Positions 56,060-64,000 of a stretch of 64,000 nucleotides of DNA are shown here, piece after piece; positions within the stretch are counted from its first letter, which is position 1, and each line of letters opens with the position of its first letter. The notes under the pieces were generated by a model that worked only from the letters and a program-made list of their open reading frames with translations, made no database searches and was not told the DNA's origin. Origin of the DNA: Turicibacter faecis. GTDB lineage: Bacteria; Bacillota_I; Bacilli_A; MOL361; Turicibacteraceae. The translations under genes and the position numbers were made by a program. The stretch lies in contig NZ_AP028127.1 in assembly GCF_037076425.1 (NCBI RefSeq), forward strand, positions 1,084,001 to 1,148,000. Reading direction: 5' to 3'.

Positions 56060-56626
56060 ATGGATGTGAAGAAGTGGTTATTCGCTGGAAGTGTTCTTTT
56101 TTGTTCGGTGTTATTAGTGGCGTGTGAGTATTTTGATCAGACGAATGAGGTGAAAAAGGTCAAAGAGACGCCTGTGGTTCAGGAAAAATCAGAGGTTAAG
56201 GATCCGGTCGTTGAGGAGCAAAAAACCGAAGCTGAAAAACCAACGGCACCAAAAGAGGCTGAACGGGTTAAATTAGGGGAAACCATTGGGAATGATCAAA
56301 TTGAAGTGACCTTTTTAAATGCTTATTATACGGATGATCGCAATGAGTATTGTGACGTGAAGGCGGATAAAGTGCTGGTTATTGAGTATGAGTATAAAAA
56401 TTTAGCGGTTGAGGATGGATTTTCGTTATTTGAAGGCATTCATTATCAAGTGTATGATGGAAGCGGGCATTTGTTAAAAAATTACCCATCGATGGAAGCC
56501 CGTTATGGTGGAGAGGTCTCAATCGGACGCTCAACAACGGGATCAGATGCGTTGGCGGTCGTCGGGGATCAGACCCATTATGAAATTGAAATAGGGGACG
56601 TCATTGTTGAGTTTGATTTAGAATAG
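56060..56626 (+). CDS. Lipoprotein with DUF4352/DUF5067-like Ig domain
   Basis: A 188-residue exported protein with the lipobox LLVAC (Cys about residue 22), a charged spacer rich in K/E/P (28-75), and a beta-sandwich domain starting LGETIGNDQIEVTFLNAYY with DKVLVIEYEYKNLA, the pattern of the DUF4352/DUF5067 superfamily. Function is unknown. The frame can be read from TTG 56045, but AAGGGTGGG favours ATG 56060. The next gene begins 26 bases after its stop. Confidence 0.75.
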   Translation: MDVKKWLFAGSVLFCSVLLVACEYFDQTNEVKKVKETPVVQEKSEVKDPVVEEQKTEAEKPTAPKEAERVKLGETIGNDQIEVTFLNAYYTDDRNEYCDVKADKVLVIEYEYKNLAVEDGFSLFEGIHYQVYDGSGHLLKNYPSMEARYGGEVSIGRSTTGSDALAVVGDQTHYEIEIGDVIVEFDLE

Positions 56627-56652
56627 ATTTAAACGTGTGAAGGGGGAGTGGC

Positions 56653-57195
56653 GTGCGACAATGGATTAATTTTTATTATTATCTCCCGTTAGAACGTTAT
56701 GAAGCCCACGTTTTAACGGTTGAACTTGGCAAGGAAGCGATGACGGATGCTCAGGAGTTGTTCGACGTTTATCAACGCGCGCTCGGTATTTTTGAATGTG
56801 TCTTTTCAATGGATGATGAGGTAATGCTTGTCATCAATACTTATCCGTGTGATGGCATTAATCCGCGCCCTCGCTCGATTAAACCGTATCTAAAGAATGA
56901 ACGACTCCATCGCACGTTGAATGCCTTCATGGAGAAGGGACCACACGAAGAAGACATCATGCATTATTATTTAACGTGTCGATGGGGTGAACTAAAGAAT
57001 AAAAAACTCATTTTACATTTGTGTCAACATGACCTCGTCAAAGGAGTCAAACCGATGAATGACTACTATTTCATCCAGTTAGAAAAAAAACGTTGTGTTC
57101 GGATGCAAGATGACCGGTTTATCGATTTGATTTTTAAGGATGAAACCGATAAAACACGGATGATCGAGCGTCTTTTAGCAAAAAACCTTCTTTAA
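56653..57195 (+). CDS. DUF3885-like protein
   Basis: A 180-residue soluble protein. The segments QELFDVYQRALGIFECVF and PRSIKPYLKNERLHRTLNAF, followed by KPMNDYYFIQLEKKRCVRMQDDRFIDLIF, suggest the DUF3885 family, small immunity-like proteins sometimes found beside polymorphic toxins. The match is from memory and not certain. The start is GTG 56653 with AAGGGGGAG upstream. It may form a pair with the preceding lipoprotein. Confidence 0.55.
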   Translation: MRQWINFYYYLPLERYEAHVLTVELGKEAMTDAQELFDVYQRALGIFECVFSMDDEVMLVINTYPCDGINPRPRSIKPYLKNERLHRTLNAFMEKGPHEEDIMHYYLTCRWGELKNKKLILHLCQHDLVKGVKPMNDYYFIQLEKKRCVRMQDDRFIDLIFKDETDKTRMIERLLAKNLL

Positions 57196-57315
57196 CAATC
57201 GTTTAACCGAAGAAGCGGGAGCCCCTATGGGGATGAACCGAAAACAGCACTTGCGATAAGGAAATTCCTTTGGAAAAATCCTTGGTCCTATTAAAGGCGT
57301 CATCTTTTAAACAAC

Positions 57316-57357
57316 ATAAAAAGGCAACCTGATGAACCATCGTCGGATTGCCTTTTA
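57316..57357. terminator. Terminator
   Basis: AAAAGGCAACC pairs with GGATTGCCTTTT (one mismatch). It ends the DUF3885-like transcript. Confidence 0.75.
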
Positions 57358-57460
57358 GTTTTGTTTAGCATGCATGATAAAAAACGGAGGTGGCATATCT
57401 TAAAGAGAAGGGAGTGGTGAGAGATTATAAAAAAGATTTTGTTGAAGGTAGGGATACAAG

Positions 57461-57742
57461 ATGCATTTAGGGGAAGAAATTCGAGTGAAACGTGAGGCGA
57501 TGGGCCTCTCGTTAGAAGAGCTCGCCCATCAATTAGGCGTACCCTCTTGGAAAGTGGCAAACTGGGAGGTCAATCAGGAGTATCCAAGCGAGGGACAATT
57601 AAGAAATTTAACGGCTATTTTAGGAAAATTAGAGGAAGACGTTGCTCACCCATCACCTACTTTGGATTGGAGCTTCATTTATATGCTGCTTTACTTATTT
57701 GTCTGCGTTACTGTGTTAATATGGATCGTTTTTTGGTGGTAG
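57461..57742 (+). CDS. XRE-family HTH protein with C-terminal membrane anchor
   Basis: A 93-residue protein: the XRE helix-turn-helix (EEIRVKREAMGLSLEELAHQ, LGVPSWKVANWEVNQEYPS) is followed by a single membrane span (FIYMLLYLFVCVTVLIWIVFWW). Membrane-tethered regulators of this form are common in Firmicutes, and targets are unknown. A perfect terminator follows 18 bases after the stop. Confidence 0.87.
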   Translation: MHLGEEIRVKREAMGLSLEELAHQLGVPSWKVANWEVNQEYPSEGQLRNLTAILGKLEEDVAHPSPTLDWSFIYMLLYLFVCVTVLIWIVFWW

Positions 57743-57760
57743 ATGGCCACCTATCTAGTC

Positions 57761-57791
57761 AAAAAGGGCCCCTGGATCAGGGGCCCTTTTT
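57761..57791. terminator. Perfect bidirectional terminator
   Basis: AAAAAGGGCCCCTG (57761-57774) pairs perfectly with CAGGGGCCCTTTTT (57778-57791). It serves the XRE gene and the convergent MazG-like gene. Confidence 0.95.
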
Positions 57792-57803
57792 GAGATGAAT
57801 TTG

Positions 57804-58112
57804 TTACTTGGTTGATTTTAGGACGATATTTTTTTCAAAGCCGCCTCGGGCGTTTTTCTTCTCTAAACGTTTGGCTAAAAGGTCTTGTTCCTCATAACCT
57901 AGTTTTTGGGCAAGGGCAAATAAAACTTCTAAAACATCTGCCAATTCTTCAAGGTTTTGATCCGTCTTAAATTCGGCAACTTCCTCGTCTAATTTTTTAA
58001 CTAAATAGTCAAATGCCACTTCATCACTAACGACTTCAATTTCCGCCGTTTTTCCTGAGGCCTGAATAATGTCTGGAATAAGATCACGAACTAATTTATC
58101 ATAAGTTAACAT
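57804..58112 (-). CDS. MazG-like nucleotide pyrophosphohydrolase
   Basis: A 102-residue all-helical hydrolase: YDKLVRDLIPDIIQASGK, KKLDEEVAEF (E-x-x-E metal ligands), EELADVLEVLFALAQ (second E-x-x-D) and RGGFEKNIVL. This matches the phosphoribosyl-ATP pyrophosphohydrolase-like house-cleaning family. The frame opens at 58145; AAAGGAGCC fits the ATG at 58112. Confidence 0.88.
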   Translation of the reverse strand: MLTYDKLVRDLIPDIIQASGKTAEIEVVSDEVAFDYLVKKLDEEVAEFKTDQNLEELADVLEVLFALAQKLGYEEQDLLAKRLEKKNARGGFEKNIVLKSTK

Positions 58113-58226
58113 GCTATCGGCTCCTTTATTTTCAATTACTTTCATTATAGTTTAATTAGTGGCTATCTGTCAAAAGACCTCAAAAAGTGATAAAATAAAG
58201 AAAACAGAAGGTTTGGGAGTGAAAAG

Positions 58227-60665
58227 ATGAGGCAACTTCGCAGTATTACAGGTTATGATGATTATTTATATGACCATTTTAAAGAAAGCTTCAAAAAAGC
58301 AAAAAAGATTGATATTATTGTTTCTTTTTTGATGGAATCAGGTGTTAAACTTTTAGAAAAACAATTTTTAGAGATTCGTCATCAACAAATTCCTATCCGT
58401 ATTTTAACAGGAAACTATTTAAATATTACACAACCCTCTGCCTTGTATCGCTTGAAAGAAATTTTTGGTGATGTTGCGGATATCCGTTTTTTTAATGAAC
58501 CTCGGCGCAGTTTTCATGCCAAGGCCTATTTCTTCTACTACGATGAAGGGGCCGATATGTATATTGGATCATCTAATTTATCCAAATCGGCACTCACTGA
58601 AGGGGTGGAATGGAATTTTAAACTTGACCAAGACACGCACCCTCAGGAATTTGCCGAATATGCACGGGTTTTTGAAGATCTATTTTATAATTATTCGATT
58701 GTGGTGACGGATGCGGAGTTAGATTTTTATTCTAAAAATTGGAAAAAGAATAAGATTTATCAGACTCCGACCTTTTTGCAACAAAAATTGACGGAAGATA
58801 TTGAGGAGGAAAAGGAAACCTATGTGGTTGATTTGTATCAACCCCGAGGGGCCCAAATCGAGGCACTTTATCATTTGAAGAAAACACGGGATGAAGGATT
58901 TGATAAAGGCGTCGTGGTTGCGGCGACGGGAATTGGTAAAACGTATTTAGCTGCATTTGATTCGCGAGACTACCAACGAATCTTATTTATTGCGCATCGT
59001 GAGGAAATTTTAAGACAAGCGTACCGCAGTTTTGGAAATGTTCGCCCGCTAAGTGAACGTGGATTTTTTATGGGAGGCATGAAAGAAACGCACAAGGATA
59101 TTATCTTTGCCTCGGTTCAAAGTTTAGGAAAGGAAGAAAATTTACATTTATTTGATCCTCATTACTTTGATTATATTGTGATCGATGAGTTTCATCATGC
59201 AGTCGCGTCTAATTATCAGCGGATTTTGCAATATTTTAAACCGAGATTTTTACTAGGGATTACGGCTACACCTGACCGGCTTGACAGTAAGGACGTCTTG
59301 GCTATTTGCGATTATAATGTGGTGTATGAGGCTCCGTTAAAAAAGGCCATTAATCATGGGTGGTTAGTGCCATTTCGCTATTATGCGATTTATGATGAAA
59401 CGATTAACTATGATCAATTAACGTATCGTAATGGGCGTTATCAAACTGAGGAACTCGAAGATGCTTTAAATATTCACCAACGTGCAGAGTTAGTATTTAA
59501 TCATTATAAAAAGTACCGTTCGGTTCGGGCACTTGGATTCTGTGTGAGTAAACGGCATGCGGATTTTATGAGTGAGTATTTTAATGAACAGGGGATTTTA
59601 GCTTGTGCCGTTTATAGTGGTGATGGAGGGGCGCAGACACTTCCACGAGAAGAGGCCCTTACCAAACTTTCAAAGGGTGAGATTCAGGTGATTTTCTCAG
59701 TGGATATGTTTAACGAAGGACTCGATATTGCCGCACTGGATATGGTACTTATGCTACGACCTACTGAATCGCCAACGATTTTCATGCAACAACTCGGTCG
59801 TGGACTCCGCTTGTCGAAGGATAAACAGTATTTAAATGTGCTCGATTTTATTGGAAATTATAAAAAAGCCAATCTCATTCCGTATTTAATTACTGGGACG
59901 ACTAAAAAAGAGTTTAAACGGGCAAGTGAAGTTATTCGTGAGGAGACGCTGTTACCAGAAGGGTGCTTTATCGACTTCGATTTTCAATTAATTGATTTGT
60001 TTGAAAAAATGGAGAAATCAACTCAAAAAATTGAGGATTTAGTGGTAGAAGAATATGAACGGGTAAAGGATGAACTCGGACATCGTCCGACTCGTGTTGA
60101 GTTTTTTACACTGATGAATGAGGGCATTTACCATCTCGTTAAAAGTAAAGCAAAATTAAATCCATTTAAAAATTATCTAGCGTTTTTACAACGACAACAC
60201 GATTTATCACCAGAGGAAGAGGTGTGGTTATCAACCCCGGCCGGGGCTTTCTTAACCATGATTGAAAAAACATCCCTTTCAAAAACATATAAGCTACCGA
60301 CCTTTTTAGCGTTTATCCAAAATGGGGTCCTTCAATTAAAAATTGATGACGATGATTTATACCGAGCCTTTTTGGACTTTTATTCAAAAGGATCAAATGG
60401 GGTAGATTTGCTAAGAGATAAGGGAACAGCCAATTTTAAAGAATGGGGCAAAAAGGAATACGTTAAACTCGCCCGAAAAAATCCCGTTCACTTTTTATGC
60501 CAAAGTGAATCTGACTTCTTTAGCAAAGACGATCAACAGGTCTACCTTCATTCGGACTTAAAACCTTATCAAGATAACCCTTTATTTATCGCTCATGTAA
60601 AAGACGCGATTGACCTAAGAACTCAAGAATTTTACAAAACAAGACTTGAAAAACTGAAGGGATAA
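58227..60665 (+). CDS. PLD-nuclease / SF2 helicase fusion protein
   Basis: An 812-residue protein with a phospholipase-D-type nuclease domain at the N-terminus (residues 1-180; catalytic HxK in RRSFHAKAYFFYY, followed by GSSNLSKSALTEG) fused to a superfamily II helicase: Walker A AATGIGKT near residue 231, DEFHHA near 320, ITATPDRLD, SVDMFNEGLDI and QQLGRGLRLSK (arginine finger). The C-terminal 250 residues are an unassigned helical region. Such PLD-helicase proteins occur in prophages and defence islands and are thought to process DNA. It stands alone beside the SIR2 operon. Confidence 0.88.
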   Translation: MRQLRSITGYDDYLYDHFKESFKKAKKIDIIVSFLMESGVKLLEKQFLEIRHQQIPIRILTGNYLNITQPSALYRLKEIFGDVADIRFFNEPRRSFHAKAYFFYYDEGADMYIGSSNLSKSALTEGVEWNFKLDQDTHPQEFAEYARVFEDLFYNYSIVVTDAELDFYSKNWKKNKIYQTPTFLQQKLTEDIEEEKETYVVDLYQPRGAQIEALYHLKKTRDEGFDKGVVVAATGIGKTYLAAFDSRDYQRILFIAHREEILRQAYRSFGNVRPLSERGFFMGGMKETHKDIIFASVQSLGKEENLHLFDPHYFDYIVIDEFHHAVASNYQRILQYFKPRFLLGITATPDRLDSKDVLAICDYNVVYEAPLKKAINHGWLVPFRYYAIYDETINYDQLTYRNGRYQTEELEDALNIHQRAELVFNHYKKYRSVRALGFCVSKRHADFMSEYFNEQGILACAVYSGDGGAQTLPREEALTKLSKGEIQVIFSVDMFNEGLDIAALDMVLMLRPTESPTIFMQQLGRGLRLSKDKQYLNVLDFIGNYKKANLIPYLITGTTKKEFKRASEVIREETLLPEGCFIDFDFQLIDLFEKMEKSTQKIEDLVVEEYERVKDELGHRPTRVEFFTLMNEGIYHLVKSKAKLNPFKNYLAFLQRQHDLSPEEEVWLSTPAGAFLTMIEKTSLSKTYKLPTFLAFIQNGVLQLKIDDDDLYRAFLDFYSKGSNGVDLLRDKGTANFKEWGKKEYVKLARKNPVHFLCQSESDFFSKDDQQVYLHSDLKPYQDNPLFIAHVKDAIDLRTQEFYKTRLEKLKG

Positions 60666-61076
60666 GGCTTATTGGGAAAGATATAATTTAGGGATAGGGT
60701 AAGTTACCCGGTTATGTAAATATAAGATACAAGGATTCTGTTGAGGGTAGCGTGAATTCTATGTTATTAGAAAGGTTTGAAAATATTTATCGCTTATTTG
60801 TTTGGAAAAATTCAAAATATATTGCAAGATGTTTGAGCGGGTTACATTAGGATGAACACTAAATACATCAAAAAGAGGGCCTAATAGCTCTTTTTATATT
60901 ATAAAAATTAGATAAATCTTTAAATGTAATTTATGAATAATAATGTTAATCTTTGAATATTCTATACAAAAAATGGGGATAGTAATGATGAAATTTAGAT
61001 GCATCTTGCATTATAGGAGATTTTCTTTTATAAATGAAATAAGTTAAAAATTATAGATTATTATTCAGGAGGGAAT
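60666..61076. other. AT-rich gap between the helicase and SIR2 genes
   Basis: About 410 bases without a gene. A hairpin with T run (AAAGAG...CTCTTTTT, about 60871-60896) may end the helicase transcript. AAATTAGATAAAT at 60905-60917 is a further copy of the recurrent motif. The last bases carry AGGAGGG for the SIR2 gene. Confidence 0.5.
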
Positions 61077-62159
61077 ATGGACAATCATTTAAACGAAGAA
61101 AAAAAATATGAGATTAAGTATTCAAAAACAGAGTACAACCAAATGATAGAGGTTATATCAGAAGCCGAAAGTAGTAATAATCTAGTATTTTTTATAGGAG
61201 CCGGGGTCTCTATTTCTCAAGGATATCCTAATTGGAATGAGTATGTTGATAAATTAATTAAATATTGGACCTTTCATCTTGAGGATTTAATTGACGAGGA
61301 GATTACAACAGAAAAAGAGGTCCAAAGGCAAGATATGTTAGTATTGGATCAATTATTAGAAAATAGGATGGATAAAAAAAGAAAAGTAGATTTAGTTCAC
61401 CATATGATTAGGAAATATACCAAAATTAGTGGAGATAAAGTTGGATCTACGAAACGGTTTAATGAAAATGTATTGAATTTTGAAAGGTTTTATTTTAAAG
61501 ACTTGCCAGTTTGTATTGAAAAAAATGAAATATTATTCCATTTGCTAAATTTAAACGCAACCTATATCACAACCAATTATGATTTAGAGATAGAAAATCA
61601 TTTTCAAAAATATGCAAAAAAGGATATTGAGATTCTCAAAGATCTAAGTGAGGTTTCTTCTAATCTTAAGGCCAATAGCGTGATTCACTTACATGGGAGC
61701 CCTGATGGAAATCCTGATTATTTTATCAGTTCGGCTAGTTCGTATACTAATTTGTATTATCCTAATGATGAAAATAGGGAAGTTTTACGAAATTTTAAAC
61801 AAATTATTCAAGATAAAAGCGACCCCAAAATTATTTTTATTGGTTGTAGTATGGAGGAAGATGAAGTTTTATCTATTCTACGATTAGCTCACGATGTAGA
61901 AAAAGACCAAAGAAAAGAAATGCAATATTATGCACTTTTGAAATATGATAATCACCTTAACCCGCAAATAAAGGAACCTCATCATAGTCATTTTGAGGAT
62001 TATATGCAAACTGTAAAAGGTGTAACTGTTGTTTGGTACGGAGATGAGTTTAGTGATTTGCCAAAATTCTGTGAAAGACTGGTTACAGATGTGTCTTTAA
62101 AAAGGGAGGACAATATATCTAACCCTGAAAGCGATTGGAGGATTTTAAATGGGGAATAG
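61077..62159 (+). CDS. SIR2-domain protein, probable defence effector
   Basis: A 360-residue SIR2-like (SIR2_2 type) enzyme. The NAD-binding loop is FFIGAGVSISQGYPNW (residues about 39-54), the catalytic Asn lies in TTNYD (about 165-169), the catalytic His in HLHGS (about 204-208), and FIGCSMEEDEV is the later nucleotide-binding loop. Bacterial stand-alone SIR2 proteins of this kind deplete NAD+ upon phage infection and are usually encoded with a sensor. AGGAGGG precedes the ATG. It overlaps the next gene by 11 bases. Its codons and base content are markedly more AT-rich than genes to the left, suggesting transfer. Confidence 0.9.
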   Translation: MDNHLNEEKKYEIKYSKTEYNQMIEVISEAESSNNLVFFIGAGVSISQGYPNWNEYVDKLIKYWTFHLEDLIDEEITTEKEVQRQDMLVLDQLLENRMDKKRKVDLVHHMIRKYTKISGDKVGSTKRFNENVLNFERFYFKDLPVCIEKNEILFHLLNLNATYITTNYDLEIENHFQKYAKKDIEILKDLSEVSSNLKANSVIHLHGSPDGNPDYFISSASSYTNLYYPNDENREVLRNFKQIIQDKSDPKIIFIGCSMEEDEVLSILRLAHDVEKDQRKEMQYYALLKYDNHLNPQIKEPHHSHFEDYMQTVKGVTVVWYGDEFSDLPKFCERLVTDVSLKREDNISNPESDWRILNGE

Positions 62160-64000
62160 TGTGATAGAGGTTATCAATAAACATATAAAAAATAAAAATT
62201 ATTTATTCTTAGACCGTGTGTTTAAAAATTATGATAATCTTTCTAGTGAGAAAGCATTAAATTTATTAAAAGAAGCTTTAAAGTCTGATTTAGTAAAACA
62301 ACAAGCAGCCACATATACAGCCGATTATCCATTTTTTTGGAAACAAATTGCTCACTACTATAATCAGTTTGATAAAGAAGAACAAGAAGATATTCTACAA
62401 TTGATTAAAAATTTAAAACAATATAATGAAATAACAGCTAAGCCTATCTACAATATTATTATTAATGCATTCACGGATATTGAAAAAAAAGGAGAATATT
62501 TAAGCTTTTTAATTAAAGCTAATAATCTTTATGATTTTATAGAAGATAATGAATTGAAATGTTTATGGTTGATAGAGAAAATTACATCGAAGAAAAGTTC
62601 TTATATAAAACCGGATTATTTCAAAACCATTCAATTTGATTTTAATTTCTCATTATGGAAAGAATTAATTAAATATTTAACTAGTATAGACGAAACAATG
62701 GTGTATTTTTCGTTTGCATCTATTTTAGAAAATGAAGAAATGAAGTTATTATTTTTATGTTTAAAAGAAAATAAAATCCTTTATCAAGGAACGTTGAATT
62801 TTCCTGAAGAGTTTTACCGTTTAAAAATAATCCAACGGTTGTTGATTAATATTGATTTAGAACAGGGATTAGAAGAGAGTGTATTAACAAATCTTATAGC
62901 AAATATTGATGTTTCATTTAAATTTTATGGGAAAGAAATGAATGAATTCGTAAAGAAACACCAAGAATTATTTCCAAAATCAATTTCTTCAGATTATTTT
63001 ATGAATGGTTTAGAATTTGGAGAGTGGGGATGGATTCAACAATATCCTTATTTGTCTATAAATATGATTTTAAATCAACCTCTAGAGAAAACTGTAAAGC
63101 TTTTATTAGAACATAAGAAGGCAATCGATCTTGATGATTTAAAGGAACAGTCTGTTGAGGGACAACGAAAAGAATTATCGAAATTGTTTACAGAAGGTTA
63201 CGTAGTAGATCATAAAGAACAAATTATTGCCTTCTTGAAGGAACTCATTGTAAATGATACTTTATGTGTAAGATATTGTGGAAGTATCGTAGAATTTTTT
63301 GTTTCCTCGAAAGATAGAACGAAGGAGAATATTGATTTATTAATAGAGTTTATAAAAAAATTTAAAATAAGCAATGATTTTAATATTGAAATGGGTAAAT
63401 TATATTGTTTTTTATTTAAAAATGATTATATTGAAGAACAACGAGTAAAGGATTGCTTCTTTGGGTATAAAGTGGATAAGCTTTCAATAAAAAATATTTT
63501 TCGTAATAAACAAGAGGGCCCATATATAGATATTAATATATACATTAATACGGAGGTTGGAAGATATTTTGAAGCACTGCGAGTATTAGATGATAAAGTA
63601 TTCAATGAGGAAGATATTCAAGTTTTAGTACTTCAGAAGTTTCATGAAACCCCTGAAAAATATAAAAAATATGTTATTGGTCAATTTCCAATTTTATGGA
63701 GTAAAATTCCTGGATTTGTACTCACTATAGAATCTTATCAAGGGTATTCTTATAAATATAGAATAGGAAAAAATGATTTAGAATTCTTTAAACCAATCAT
63801 AAGAGAAGTGTTAGAGAAGGATGATTTTGATGATGGGATAACAGTATTTAATTCAATGATTATTTTATTTGAAACAACGTCTCCTCAAGAGATACTAATC
63901 CGTAATCATGAATATTTTGATAAACTCTCATTAAAAATGTTAGCTGGTTATTTAGAAAATGATTATAAATTTAAATATGGTGAAGACTGGATAATTTATC
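62149..64000 (+). CDS. Very long partner protein of the SIR2 gene (runs off the window)
   Basis: The frame starts at ATG 62149 (GGAGG nine bases before, inside the SIR2 gene) and stays open to the last base: at least 617 residues, incomplete at the C-terminus. It is soluble, charged and alpha-helical, with repeat-like units (for example EKALNLLKEALKSDL, EDILQLIKNLKQYN, ENIDLLIEFIKKFK), no membrane spans and no enzyme motifs that I recognise. The overlap shows it is cotranslated with the SIR2 protein, suggesting the sensor, scaffold or inhibitor of a two-component defence system. Base composition is as AT-rich as the SIR2 gene. Confidence 0.75.
   Translation, partial: MGNSVIEVINKHIKNKNYLFLDRVFKNYDNLSSEKALNLLKEALKSDLVKQQAATYTADYPFFWKQIAHYYNQFDKEEQEDILQLIKNLKQYNEITAKPIYNIIINAFTDIEKKGEYLSFLIKANNLYDFIEDNELKCLWLIEKITSKKSSYIKPDYFKTIQFDFNFSLWKELIKYLTSIDETMVYFSFASILENEEMKLLFLCLKENKILYQGTLNFPEEFYRLKIIQRLLINIDLEQGLEESVLTNLIANIDVSFKFYGKEMNEFVKKHQELFPKSISSDYFMNGLEFGEWGWIQQYPYLSINMILNQPLEKTVKLLLEHKKAIDLDDLKEQSVEGQRKELSKLFTEGYVVDHKEQIIAFLKELIVNDTLCVRYCGSIVEFFVSSKDRTKENIDLLIEFIKKFKISNDFNIEMGKLYCFLFKNDYIEEQRVKDCFFGYKVDKLSIKNIFRNKQEGPYIDINIYINTEVGRYFEALRVLDDKVFNEEDIQVLVLQKFHETPEKYKKYVIGQFPILWSKIPGFVLTIESYQGYSYKYRIGKNDLEFFKPIIREVLEKDDFDDGITVFNSMIILFETTSPQEILIRNHEYFDKLSLKMLAGYLENDYKFKYGEDWIIY

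Overview
The window is chromosomal DNA of a low-GC Bacillota bacterium. The evidence is AT-rich codon use, strong AGGAGG ribosome sites, a tryptophan T-box leader, a Bacillus-type LexA box, and UvrX/YolD and BceAB-like genes. The gene mix would suit a gut Turicibacter or Erysipelotrichia-type organism, but that is inference. No tRNA or rRNA gene was seen.

Layout. 0.3-10.7 kb: housekeeping and hypothetical genes, including a secreted DUF2680 protein, a SWIM/SNF2 helicase, T-box-controlled trpS, a P-loop kinase-like protein, a DJ-1/PfpI protein, a DUF4352-like membrane protein and a methyltransferase. 11.2-18.9 kb: a complete Wadjet (JetD-A-B-C) anti-plasmid condensin operon. 19.2-21.8 kb: a BceAB-like ABC transporter without its two-component system. 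22.1-29.5 kb: an intact IS66 element (perfect 8-bp target duplication) that has split a TetR-type regulator. The regulator is divergent from an MMPL exporter and a secreted coiled-coil partner, and the partner's C-terminus is out of frame at a run of nine G. 30.1-33.0 kb: an acetyltransferase, a tandem array of hairpin-bearing short repeats, the tail of a lost gene, and an ISL3 element. The ISL3 transposase is itself interrupted by one solitary copy of the array's repeat unit, so the unit appears to be a small mobile hairpin element. 33.2-43.7 kb: MFS transporter, acetyltransferase, two flavodoxin-like proteins, two alpha/beta hydrolases, PspC, SIMPL-domain protein, M42 peptidase, a guanine riboswitch upstream of a methyltransferase, and a secreted metallo-beta-lactamase-fold protein with an excalibur domain. 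44-50.5 kb: gene-poor, decayed region with small membrane proteins, lipoproteins, several wrecked genes and two copies of a second dispersed hairpin repeat. 50.5-57.8 kb: a secreted nuclease, SOS-controlled UvrX polymerase with YolD, an FNR-like regulator convergent with hcp (which has an FNR-type site upstream), a lipoprotein, a DUF3885-like protein and a membrane-anchored XRE protein. 57.8-64 kb: MazG-like pyrophosphohydrolase, PLD-nuclease/helicase fusion, and an AT-rich two-gene unit of a SIR2-domain protein and a very long partner running off the window. This right end looks like a defence island.

Most interesting: (1) the hairpin repeat array plus its solitary copy inside the ISL3 transposase; (2) the SIR2 + large partner operon; (3) a second dispersed repeat with compensatory changes in its hairpins; (4) a G9 tract that may switch the MMPL partner protein; (5) a guanine riboswitch placed upstream of a methyltransferase; (6) an IS66 insertion into the regulator of the MMPL locus.
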